Shown: piece by piece, positions 1-5,713 of the stretch
Layout of the letters: each line of letters opens with the position of its first letter
How positions within the stretch are numbered: position 1 is the stretch's first letter
Source of the DNA: Alphaproteobacteria bacterium
GTDB taxonomy: Bacteria; Pseudomonadota; Alphaproteobacteria; Rhizobiales; Hyphomicrobiaceae
Length of the DNA stretch: 7,111 nucleotides
NCBI GenBank assembly: GCA_024279745.1
Contig: JAJRRE010000160.1
Span: forward strand, 1 to 7,111
Direction of reading: 5' to 3'
Translations under genes and position numbers: made by a program
Notes under the pieces: generated by a model
Databases searched by the model: none
Told to the model about the DNA's origin: nothing
What the model saw: only the letters and a program-made list of their open reading frames with translations

Positions 1-66
1 CGCAAACAAAAACGCGCCTTGCAGGACTTTGAAACCCGCGGCATCACCCGCCGCTCGCGCGGTTAA
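1..66 (+). CDS. ccmD: Heme exporter protein CcmD, C-terminal fragment
   Basis: Reading from base 1 in frame 1 gives 21 residues (RKQKRALQDFETRGITRRSR then G) ending at TAA 64-66. The 5' end lies outside the window. CcmD is a very small inner-membrane protein with one membrane helix and a basic cytoplasmic tail. It helps release heme-loaded CcmE from the CcmABC transporter. The visible piece fits that basic tail, which in this family often reads like 'KRxLxxLExRGxxRRS'. The stronger argument is position: it ends 43 bases before ccmG on the same strand, the usual ccmC-ccmD-ccmG order in alphaproteobacteria. The membrane helix is not visible here, so the call rests on the tail and its neighbour. 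Confidence 0.75.
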   Translation, partial: RKQKRALQDFETRGITRRSRG

Positions 67-109
67 TCAGACTTATGCTAACCAGTAATTTGAAAGAGAA
101 CCAACAGCC

Positions 110-670
110 ATGAGCGGATTAAAACTTGCCCCCGTGCTCATATTTGTGGCCATCGCCGGCATGTTTGCCCTATCCCTGAAATCAGGAGATCCAACGCGCC
201 TGCCCTCAACCATGATCGGCAAGCAGGCGCCCACCCGCGACTATCCGGCCGTACAAGGGCTGGTCGAAAACCAAAAACCAATCCCCGGCTTTACCCATAA
301 AGATTTGGCCAAATGCAAAGTCATCCTGGTCAATTTTTGGGCGTCATGGTGTGTCGCCTGCGTAACCGAACACCCGAACCTCGTGTCCTTGCGCAATCAG
401 GGCGTCCCCATTTACGGCGTCGACTATAAAGACAATGCCAGCGCCGCGCGCCGTTTTCTCGGCCGCCTGGGCAATCCTTATTCGCGCGTCGGCACTGACG
501 GCAATGGTCGCTCCGCCATCGAATGGGGTGTCTATGGGATGCCGGAAAGCTTCATCATCGATGGCAGCGGCAAAATTATCTATAAGCATGTCGGGCCGAT
601 CTCGCGCAAAGACATCGAGACCAAAATTATGCCGATCATTAAAAAAGCCCGCGCCGGCAAAAGCAGCTGA
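110..670 (+). CDS. ccmG: Thiol:disulfide interchange protein CcmG/DsbE (cytochrome c maturation)
   Basis: This 186-residue membrane-anchored periplasmic thioredoxin-like protein would keep apocytochrome CXXCH cysteines reduced for heme ligation in the Ccm system. An uncleaved N-terminal signal anchor covers about residues 6-23 (LAPVLIFVAIAGMFALSL). The thioredoxin fold follows, with VNFWASWCVAC and redox cysteines C81 and C84. The family's GVYGxPE(T/S)F signature is present as GVYGMPESF at 140-148, with P145 as the cis-proline next to the active site. Length and order match CcmG. An AAGAGAA-like purine stretch about 12 bases before the ATG is a weak ribosome site. An extra cysteine, C69, lies 12 residues before the active site and is not part of the standard motif. 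The gene follows ccmD by 43 bases and is probably co-transcribed with it. Its product would be needed to mature the cytochromes encoded at the right end of the window. Confidence 0.93.
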   Translation: MSGLKLAPVLIFVAIAGMFALSLKSGDPTRLPSTMIGKQAPTRDYPAVQGLVENQKPIPGFTHKDLAKCKVILVNFWASWCVACVTEHPNLVSLRNQGVPIYGVDYKDNASAARRFLGRLGNPYSRVGTDGNGRSAIEWGVYGMPESFIIDGSGKIIYKHVGPISRKDIETKIMPIIKKARAGKSS

Positions 671-818
671 TCGCGCGGCGCTCGGTGCGCGGCGTTCAGC
701 TGTTCAGCAAGCGGTTCCAAATAACCATTGCAATTACCACCAAAAGCCTTATTGGCGCGGCGGCCGCTGATCGCTTATGATGCCGAATTGTAACCGCCGC
801 ATCTGGAGCCCATCGATC

Positions 819-1700
819 ATGTCTCTTCGCCCGCGCCGCTCTGTTCTTTATATGCCCGGCTCCAATGCCCGCGTGCTGGAAAAAGCCAAAACCCTGGCCG
901 CCGACGCCATCATCATGGATCTGGAAGACGCTGTTGCACCGGACGCGAAGGACCAGGCCCGCGATCTGGTTTGCGCGGCATTAAAGACCGGCGGCTATGG
1001 AACGCGCGAGATTATCATTCGCATAAACGCCTTATCGACGCCCTGGGGTGAGCGCGATCTCAGCGCTGCCATTGCGGCCGGTCCCGATGCGATATTGGTT
1101 CCCAAAGTTGATGAGGCGTCTGAAATCGATACCCTGTCGCAGATCATGACCCGCCAGGGCGCGGCGCCCGGCATGAAATTATGGGTGATGATGGAGACGC
1201 CGCTGGCCATTCTCAACGCCGGCGCCATTGCTGCTGCCGCGCAGCATAGTGGCTCGCGCCTGAGCTGCTTTATCATGGGCACCAATGATCTGATCAAGGA
1301 CACCCGCGCGATCATGACGCCAGACCGGCTTGCCGCGCTGCATTGGCTTTCTACCTGCCAGACCGCCGCGCGCGCTTATGGCATCGATATCATCGACGGC
1401 GTTTACAATGACTTCAAAGACGAAGACGGCTTTCGCGCGCAATGCGAACAGGGCCGCACGCTCGGCATGGACGGCAAAACGCTGATCCATCCTGGACAAA
1501 TCGCCAGCTGCAACGAGGTTTTCTCGCCTGCCGCTGAAGAAGTGGACCTGGCGCGCAAGATCATCAAGGCCTTTGACGACCCGGCCAATGCGGGCCAGGG
1601 CGTTTTAACCGTAGACGGGCGCATGGTCGAATTATTGCACGCCGATATGGCACGGCGCACAGTCGCCATTGCCGACGCGATTGCGGCGTTGCAAAGTTAA
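819..1700 (+). CDS. CitE/HpcH-type CoA-ester lyase (malyl-CoA/citramalyl-CoA lyase-like)
   Basis: This 293-residue cytoplasmic TIM-barrel enzyme belongs to the HpcH/HpaI aldolase, CitE-like family. Members cleave or condense beta-hydroxyacyl-CoA esters such as malyl-CoA or citramalyl-CoA, and some act as malyl-CoA thioesterases. Visible signatures are RRSVLYMPGSN (6-16), DLEDAV (34-39), the RIN arginine R68 expected to bind substrate carboxylate, PK (95-96), METP with metal-ligand E126, GTNDL with metal-ligand D157, then DGVYNDF and GKTLIHPGQ. I chose ATG 819 over the in-frame ATG 777. The conserved family N-terminus begins exactly at MSLRPRRS, a TGGAG purine stretch lies about 10 bases before it, and the 14 extra upstream residues look unrelated. 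No clear terminator separates it from ccmG, 148 bases upstream, but the gap suggests its own promoter. The exact substrate cannot be set from sequence; malyl-CoA lyase, citramalyl-CoA lyase and malyl-CoA thioesterase are all possible. Confidence 0.88.
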   Translation: MSLRPRRSVLYMPGSNARVLEKAKTLAADAIIMDLEDAVAPDAKDQARDLVCAALKTGGYGTREIIIRINALSTPWGERDLSAAIAAGPDAILVPKVDEASEIDTLSQIMTRQGAAPGMKLWVMMETPLAILNAGAIAAAAQHSGSRLSCFIMGTNDLIKDTRAIMTPDRLAALHWLSTCQTAARAYGIDIIDGVYNDFKDEDGFRAQCEQGRTLGMDGKTLIHPGQIASCNEVFSPAAEEVDLARKIIKAFDDPANAGQGVLTVDGRMVELLHADMARRTVAIADAIAALQS

Positions 1701-1745
1701 GCGGTTAGCCCACGTCAGTCATGGACTCTTGACCGTTTAGTACGG

Positions 1746-1764
1746 CCCCTTGGTTTTCAAGGGG
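1746..1764. terminator. Hairpin between convergent genes, possible bidirectional terminator
   Basis: CCCCTTG (1746-1752) and CAAGGGG (1758-1764) form a perfect 7-bp stem around a GTTTT loop. It sits 46 bases after the stop of the CoA-ester lyase gene and 16 bases after the stop of the convergent ArsR-type gene. Neither strand has a proper T-tract after the stem, so it is not a textbook intrinsic terminator. Its place between two converging genes is what supports a termination or transcript-end role. Confidence 0.4.
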
Positions 1765-1779
1765 AAACCCCGGCCTTCG

Positions 1780-2484
1780 TCAGTCCTGCCCGGCGATCAT
1801 TGCAGCCAATTTCTTTTCGCCGCGCGCGCTTAAGGTGACAATACGAGATTCAGGTTCGCGGCGGGCCAGTTTGCGCTCATAAAAATGATTGAGCAGCGCG
1901 GCGCCAAGCCCGCCAGCCAGATGATTGCGCCGCACACTCCAGTCGAGGCACGCCTTGCACAGCGGCCGCCGCTTGCCCGCCAGCGCTTCCAGATCAATAC
2001 CCAGATCGGCAAAGTAAGCACGACCCTTCCCGCTTAGCATCACGCTGTCATCGGCCCCATTGTCCGTTTTACTAAGGCGCAGAATTTTCCTGGTCACCAG
2101 CCGGTCAAACAGATCTACCGATAAATCCCCCGCCAGATGATCATAGCAAACCCGCGCGCGCCGCAAGGCCGGGTCTTTGGGGCCGGTGCGCACACGCATA
2201 TGCCCCGCATCGGCGGCCAGCCCCATCAGGCTTTCCAGCATGGCGGCCACTTCGGGACCTTTTAGACGATAATAGCGATGGCGCCCCTGTTTATTGACGA
2301 CAAGCAAATTACCAGCAACCAGTTTGGACAGATGCGAGCTGGCGGTCTGGATCGTAACGCCGCCCTCCTGCGCCAATTCAGTTGCGGTCAGCGCCCGCCC
2401 ATTGGACAGCACGCTCAACATACTGGCGCGAGCCGGGTCGCCAACCAGCGCGGCGATCGGGGCGATGTCTGGTCCTACCTTCAT
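1780..2484 (-). CDS. ArsR-family winged-helix transcriptional regulator with long C-terminal extension
   Basis: This is a 234-residue cytoplasmic DNA-binding protein. Residues 7-90 form an ArsR/SmtB-type winged helix, with the helix-turn-helix around 34-62 (TATELAQEGGVTIQTASSHL), a wing near QGRHRYYRL, and the typical opening 'ALVGDPARASMLSVL'. The metal-binding ELCVCDL motif of classical ArsR is absent, so this is probably not a metal sensor of that type. The protein is about twice the usual ArsR length. The extension holds two related segments: CYDHLAG...VMLSGKGRAYF (113-158) and RRNHLAG...VTLSARGEKKL (185-226). They look like a duplicated small winged-helix-like unit. Three cysteines (C113, C176, C179) lie in the extension and could sense redox state or bind a ligand. 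The gene is divergent from the NIPSNAP/monooxygenase pair with 139 bases between them, so it probably controls them and itself. The ATG at 2484 gives the expected N-terminus, although its ribosome site is weak. Confidence 0.87.
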   Translation of the reverse strand: MKVGPDIAPIAALVGDPARASMLSVLSNGRALTATELAQEGGVTIQTASSHLSKLVAGNLLVVNKQGRHRYYRLKGPEVAAMLESLMGLAADAGHMRVRTGPKDPALRRARVCYDHLAGDLSVDLFDRLVTRKILRLSKTDNGADDSVMLSGKGRAYFADLGIDLEALAGKRRPLCKACLDWSVRRNHLAGGLGAALLNHFYERKLARREPESRIVTLSARGEKKLAAMIAGQD

Positions 2485-2623
2485 AGTTCGATCATAACCG
2501 AAGCATCGACGCGGCGCAATGAGCTAAGTTGGCCAAACAATATTTCACTGGCTGCTGGGGCCGCCGTTTCGGTCCTGCCTGGCCCACACACCATTAGAGC
2601 AGCTCCATAAAAGGAACTCAGCC
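2485..2623. promoter_or_regulatory. Divergent promoter region between the ArsR-type gene and the NIPSNAP gene
   Basis: This 139-base spacer must hold the promoters of both divergent units and is the likely operator site of the regulator. It contains the perfect 8-bp palindrome TTGGCCAA (2529-2536) beside an AT-rich patch (AAACAATATTT). It also has a looser TTCG...CGAA inverted repeat (TTCGATCATAACCGAA) just upstream of the regulator start. No convincing -35/-10 pair could be picked by eye. AAGGAA at 2611-2616 is a good ribosome site for the gene starting at 2624. The regulatory role is inferred from gene arrangement; the operator assignment is a guess. Confidence 0.45.
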
Positions 2624-2935
2624 ATGAGCATCACCGTTTTTATTCGCTATCAGATCGACCCATTCAAGCGCGATGAGTTTGAAAGCTATGCGCGCCGTTG
2701 GCTCGACATCATCCCGCGCTGCGGCGGCGAGCTGATCGGCTATTGGCTGCCAGATGAAGGGACCAATAATATTGCATTTGGGTTGATCAGTTTTGCGTCG
2801 CTGGCCGCCTATGAAAGCTATCGCAAAGACTTGCGTACCGATGACGCGGGCCGCGCCAATTTTGAAATGGCACAGCAGGGAAAATTTATTGTGTCTGAGA
2901 AGCGCACTTTTCTGGCGCCGGTAACAGCGAACTAA
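2624..2935 (+). CDS. NIPSNAP-family protein (small dimeric alpha/beta-barrel protein)
   Basis: This 103-residue soluble, probably cytoplasmic protein has no signal peptide. The pattern fits the NIPSNAP family: an opening beta strand TVFIRYQIDPFKRDEFESYA, then GGELIGYWLPDEGTNNIAFGLISFASLAAYESYR, a conserved aromatic/acidic helix, and a last strand FIVSEKRTFLAPV. NIPSNAP domains share the ferredoxin-like dimeric barrel fold with antibiotic biosynthesis monooxygenases. Biochemical function in bacteria is mostly unknown. The ATG at 2624 is preceded by AAGGAA seven bases upstream. It is the first gene of a two-gene unit that also encodes a related-fold protein, divergent from an ArsR-type regulator, so it is probably inducible. 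A direct enzymatic role is not supported by any catalytic residue I can name. Confidence 0.85.
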   Translation: MSITVFIRYQIDPFKRDEFESYARRWLDIIPRCGGELIGYWLPDEGTNNIAFGLISFASLAAYESYRKDLRTDDAGRANFEMAQQGKFIVSEKRTFLAPVTAN

Positions 2936-2944
2936 ACGAAACTC

Positions 2945-2985
2945 AATGATCAGTCATTACCGAGCGGTACCCGTGCAGCACACGG
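2945..2985 (+). other. Spacer with two short inverted repeats between the NIPSNAP and monooxygenase genes
   Basis: The 96-base gap between the two small genes contains AATGA-TCAG-TCATT (2945-2958) and CCGTG-CAGCA-CACGG (2971-2985). Each has a 5-bp stem and a short loop. They could form weak RNA hairpins affecting mRNA stability or relative expression of the second gene, or be protein-binding sites. The stems are short and chance occurrence cannot be excluded. Confidence 0.25.
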
Positions 2986-3031
2986 AGCCGAGCTAACGAC
3001 GCTTTCGCAACTCAACAAGGACAAATCCTCA

Positions 3032-3391
3032 ATGATTGCCGTAATTTTTGAAGTCTGGCCTAAAGCCGCCCACACCAAAGACTATTTCGATCTGGCCGTC
3101 CAATTGCGCCCGGAACTGGAGACTATCGAAGGCTTTATCTCGATTGAGCGTTTTGAAAGCCTGACCGAGCCGGGAAAAATACTATCCCTGTCCTTCTTTG
3201 CGGACGAGATCGCCATCAAGGAATGGCGAAATCTCAAAGCGCACCGCCGGGCGCAGGCCAAGGGGCGCGCGCAGGTCTTTGAAAATTACCGCATTCGCAT
3301 TGGCGGTATTATTCGCGATTATGAGATGCACAACCGCGCGCAGGCCCCGCTGGACGCCCAACATGCCGCCCGAATTGGCGCTGACGATTGA
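3032..3391 (+). CDS. Antibiotic biosynthesis monooxygenase (ABM)-domain protein
   Basis: This 119-residue soluble protein has an ABM-type ferredoxin-like fold. It opens with a beta strand (MIAVIFEVWP), continues with an FDLAVQLRPELETIEGFISIERFES segment, and then the characteristic LSLSFFADEIAIKEWRN...HRRAQAKGRAQVFENYRIRI. The last block matches the family pattern 'SFW.DE.A...WR....HR.AQ..GR...F.DYRIR'. ABM proteins are usually dimers. Some are cofactor-free monooxygenases acting on quinols or aromatic substrates and others degrade heme, but many have no known reaction. Residues after about 100 are a variable tail (HNRAQAPLDAQHAARIGADD). AAGGA (3017-3021) lies 10 bases before the ATG. It follows the NIPSNAP gene and is probably co-transcribed with it under the divergent ArsR-type regulator. 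Substrate unknown. Confidence 0.87.
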   Translation: MIAVIFEVWPKAAHTKDYFDLAVQLRPELETIEGFISIERFESLTEPGKILSLSFFADEIAIKEWRNLKAHRRAQAKGRAQVFENYRIRIGGIIRDYEMHNRAQAPLDAQHAARIGADD

Positions 3392-3475
3392 GCGCCCACA
3401 CCAAACCTAACCCGCAGTTCCAGCTCGCTGGCTTCGGCCCGAATCCAACCAAACCAGCCGCTTCAACTGGCCGGA

Positions 3476-3994
3476 TCAAAATACCTTTTTGGTGCGGAAA
3501 CATTTGCGCATCTGCTCGCAGCGCTCAGAGCCGGAGAAATGCATACTGTCGCCGGTGGCCGGGGAGATGAATTTGCAAACCTGCTCCAGGCCGGTCAAGC
3601 TCAACCATCTGCGCCGCCGGCCGCGCTGCACGGCAAAACAGTCGGCAACTTCCTCATTGGGCCCGCGAAACTGATGGGCGCATTCATGGGAGTAGATCCA
3701 CATGCGCACAGGCTTGGGAATTTTGTTCATCAGCTTCATATTGAGGATCAAAAAACCCGGATAAGCGGCGCCATAATCATCCAGCGAGTTATCGATCACC
3801 GTCGGCCGACGCCCGCAGCTCATGCGGTAATCACCCAGTTTCAGCTGGCCGGGCGGGACAATTTTGGCGCCCTTGCCGACATATTCGACATATTCTTCTG
3901 GTGTGGGACCCGCCTGCACGGGGATGGATAGCATCCAAAAAACCCCAATCGCAGCGACGCTCCATCGAATGAAGCTTCCAAATGAGCGGTGCAA
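3476..3994 (-). CDS. Exported small putative zinc metalloprotease with HECAH motif
   Basis: This 172-residue protein begins at a TTG codon (3994-3992). I chose this start because GGGGAG lies six bases upstream and because it gives a clean signal peptide: HRSFGSFIRWS, then hydrophobic VAAIGVFWMLSI, then PVQA before GPTP. An in-frame TTG at 4027 would add 11 residues but has no comparable ribosome site. The mature part has HECAH at residues 103-107, an HExxH zinc-binding and catalytic signature, followed closely by NEEVADCFA. There E114 or E115 could be the third zinc ligand, as in 'ExxAD' gluzincins such as M48. Six cysteines (C60, C105, C119, C140, C159, C165) suggest disulfides in the periplasm, though C105 lies inside the zinc motif. 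The last part (LEQVCKFI...GDSMHFSGSERCEQMRKC) resembles short alphaproteobacterial proteins usually left as hypothetical. Peptidase activity is inferred from the motif only. The gene stands alone, convergent with the ABM gene. Confidence 0.72.
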   Translation of the reverse strand: MHRSFGSFIRWSVAAIGVFWMLSIPVQAGPTPEEYVEYVGKGAKIVPPGQLKLGDYRMSCGRRPTVIDNSLDDYGAAYPGFLILNMKLMNKIPKPVRMWIYSHECAHQFRGPNEEVADCFAVQRGRRRRWLSLTGLEQVCKFISPATGDSMHFSGSERCEQMRKCFRTKKVF

Positions 3995-4000
3995 GCTAAA

Positions 4001-4006
4001 CTCCCC
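4001..4006 (-). promoter_or_regulatory. Ribosome binding site that decides the TTG start of the HECAH gene
   Basis: On the minus strand GGGGAG is followed by TTTAGC and then TTG. The six-base spacing is ideal and there is no ATG or GTG in frame between here and the signal-peptide core, so this site picks TTG 3994 as the start. Confidence 0.65.
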
Positions 4007-4030
4007 ATTGTTAAGGTCTTGAAACAACTA

Positions 4031-4086
4031 CCTTGTCAGATCTGGCTTGCCCGATCTAGCTTGTCTGATCTGACGTGTCCGGTCCG
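4031..4086. repeat. Degenerate 14-bp tandem repeat, four copies
   Basis: Four consecutive 14-base units can be aligned without gaps: CCTTGTCAGATCTG, GCTTGCCCGATCTA, GCTTGTCTGATCTG and ACGTGTCCGGTCCG. The consensus is close to GCTTGTCxGATCTG, and the first and third units are the most alike. The array lies 36 bases upstream of the TTG start of the HECAH gene, inside or near its 5' untranslated region or promoter. It could be an array of regulator sites or simply a slippage-derived minisatellite. Confidence 0.6.
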
Positions 4087-4159
4087 GTAGCCTTCATTGC
4101 CAACGCGCGAATGCGACTATTGCCTCTTTAGCGATCATTATCAACGGCACTTTATTTAG

Positions 4160-4172
4160 ATATTGCAAATAT
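4160..4172. promoter_or_regulatory. AT-rich inverted repeat, possible regulator site
   Basis: ATATT-GCA-AATAT is a perfect 13-base inverted repeat with a 3-base centre in the AT-rich part of the gene-poor spacer, about 165 bases upstream of the HECAH gene start. On the minus strand TTGCAA followed by TTGATA about 18 bases later could be a weak promoter. Both are suggestions from sequence pattern only. Confidence 0.25.
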
Positions 4173-4390
4173 TTCCCGCCAGATCGCCGAAGTTCGTCAT
4201 TCTTGTTGCCCGCATGTTGCTGCAAATCAACTGAACTCACGCTGAGCATTGGCAATGTTACCAATGGAATTGCCGAAACAAAGGCAGAGCTGGGAAAATT
4301 TGCCAACCTGTGGAGAAATTGTTCTGAAGGATCAGCTCACTACAGCGATATCGCCGCCGCCCACCGCCCAGCACTGCCGCTGCTGTACAG

Positions 4391-5713
4391 CTAATTGAAC
4401 TCCTTCAAGTAAGAAATTATGGCCGCCCGGTCTTTGGCGGATTTGGTCTTGCGCGACATTTTCGTGCGTCCGCCAATAAACTTTTTCGGGTTTTCAAGCC
4501 AGGCATCAAGATTGGCCTCGCTCCACACCAGACCCTGCCCGCCTTTACGCGCCAATTGCTTCGAATAGCGATATTTCGCGACCTTGCCAGCTGGTTTCCC
4601 AAAGATGCCAAACAGATTGGGGCCTGACTTATTGCGCCCGCCTTTTTTGATCGTATGGCAGCCCTTGCATTTGCCCCAGGCTTTTTTGCCGGCGGTATTG
4701 GCCGCACGCGCGCTGGTCATTTGTGCTGAGACCTTCACGGGCGCGCCTGGTTCATTAGCCTCGCCGTAATAGTCTGCCATTTGTTCCAGCTCCTGTTTAC
4801 TGAGCGTTTGGGTGATAAATTTCATGCGGCCATAGTGGTCATTGCGCCGTTTGCCGGTCTTGAACGCCAGCATTGTGCTCAGCAGATAGTCGCGTTTCTG
4901 GCCACGCAAAGCCGGGACTTCAACCGCACGGCCAACGCCCTCGACGCCGTGGCAGATATTGCAGCCGATCATCAGCCTTGCCTTATCGCCCTTCAGCGCC
5001 ATGATTTCAGCGGCGCTACCTTTGGCGGAGCTGCGCGCTGCGCCCAAATCATGGCTGGCATACCATGCGGCCAGATCGGCCATCTTCGCCACGGTCAGCG
5101 TTGTCACCGGATCGGCCATGAAATCGCTTTGCCGCGCGCCTTGCTTGAAATCATAAAGCTGCTTGAGCATGTAAGCCGCGCCCTGTCCGGCCAGATTTGG
5201 CATTGCCGGGTCTTCGCTGCGCCCCTTTTCGCCGTGGCAACCAGAACAGCCGATTTCTTCGGCCAACGCGCGGCCCCTGGCCGGATCTCCCGACTTGGCG
5301 GTCTTGATAATTTCGGGCGACCATTTGAACGGCTCCAGCAACACGGTTTCAGCCGCATCACCAGCTGGCTTCAATGAGCTAAAATATACCGACAGCGCCT
5401 TGAGCTGTTCTTCATCCAGCGCCGCAGCGACATTGACCATAGCCGGATTATCACGCTCTTTAGTTTGGAACGCGCGCATGGTGACAAAGAAGGTTTCTCG
5501 GTCCCAACCCGATATATCAGCCATCGGCGGAATACCAGTGTTGGCGGCGGCTTTGGCATTGGTTGAATGACAACCGGTGCATTCGCCGGCCAGATATTCG
5601 CCATATTCGCGCGCCTGCTCGTCGGCGGCACGTACCGGCGTGATCCATAGCGGTAGCAAAAGTAAACAAGAAAGAGCACTGATTGCGCTGAGCGTTTGAG
5701 TTTTGCGGTTCAT
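4391..5713 (-). CDS. Exported tetraheme c-type cytochrome, four fused mono-heme domains
   Basis: This is a 440-residue periplasmic electron-transfer protein. Residues 1-29 form a signal peptide (LSAISALSCLLLLPLW core, cleavage near PVRA-ADE). Four heme-binding motifs are present: CTGCH 45-49, CSGCH 156-160, CNICH 251-255 and CKGCH 349-353, each in its own domain of about 90-110 residues. Likely distal methionine ligands are M92, M199, M297 and M419, so all four hemes could be His/Met. Domains 1-3 resemble the small c4/FccA-type cytochromes (AFQTKERDNPAM, LKQLYDFKQGARQSDFM, LAFKTGKRRNDHYGRM, each followed by a YY/WY/YF helix). Domain 4 is a class I c2-like domain (HTIKKGGRNKSGPNLFGIFGK...WLENPKKFIGG). 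Its start overlaps the stop of the upstream multiheme gene by four bases, with GGGGGAG five bases before it, so the two are translationally coupled. It probably passes electrons between the multiheme protein and the respiratory chain; partners are not identified by sequence. Confidence 0.9.
   Translation of the reverse strand: MNRKTQTLSAISALSCLLLLPLWITPVRAADEQAREYGEYLAGECTGCHSTNAKAAANTGIPPMADISGWDRETFFVTMRAFQTKERDNPAMVNVAAALDEEQLKALSVYFSSLKPAGDAAETVLLEPFKWSPEIIKTAKSGDPARGRALAEEIGCSGCHGEKGRSEDPAMPNLAGQGAAYMLKQLYDFKQGARQSDFMADPVTTLTVAKMADLAAWYASHDLGAARSSAKGSAAEIMALKGDKARLMIGCNICHGVEGVGRAVEVPALRGQKRDYLLSTMLAFKTGKRRNDHYGRMKFITQTLSKQELEQMADYYGEANEPGAPVKVSAQMTSARAANTAGKKAWGKCKGCHTIKKGGRNKSGPNLFGIFGKPAGKVAKYRYSKQLARKGGQGLVWSEANLDAWLENPKKFIGGRTKMSRKTKSAKDRAAIISYLKEFN

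Larger units (their letters stand above)
4028..4390. other. Gene-poor spacer between the HECAH gene and the cytochrome pair
   Basis: No convincing gene is visible on either strand of this 363-base stretch. The short open frames here (4094-4306 minus, 4203-4394 plus) have no recognisable family, poor starts and no good ribosome sites. The promoter of the minus-strand HECAH gene must be in this stretch, and the 3' untranslated end of the cytochrome operon lies at its right edge. The part around 4130-4210 is more AT-rich than the surroundings. I found no clear intrinsic terminator for the cytochrome operon; the 10-bp palindrome GCGATATCGC in the last 50 bases lacks a T-tract. The tandem repeat and inverted repeat listed separately lie inside. 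Confidence 0.6.

Noticed and set aside
777..818. Longer start (ATG 777) for the CoA-ester lyase
   Set aside because: The extra 14 residues do not resemble the family, no ribosome site precedes 777, and the conserved N-terminus begins at ATG 819.
1713..1785. CGTCAGTC present twice (1713-1720 and 1778-1785) as possible target-site duplication
   Set aside because: Only 8 bases, one copy overlaps the regulator stop codon, and no transposase or terminal inverted repeats lie between them.
3995..4027. TTG at 4027 as start of the HECAH protein
   Set aside because: It lacks a good ribosome site and puts 11 polar residues before the signal peptide; TTG 3994 has GGGGAG at ideal distance.
4031..4086. 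CRISPR-like array
   Set aside because: The repeats are 14 bases, directly abutting with no spacers, and degenerate; this is a simple tandem repeat.
4094..4306. 70-residue minus-strand open frame in the spacer
   Set aside because: No recognisable family and no clear ribosome site; it could be a small gene, but nothing supports it beyond being open.
4781..5377. 198-residue open frame on the plus strand
   Set aside because: Antisense to the tetraheme cytochrome gene; no family resemblance or convincing ribosome site.
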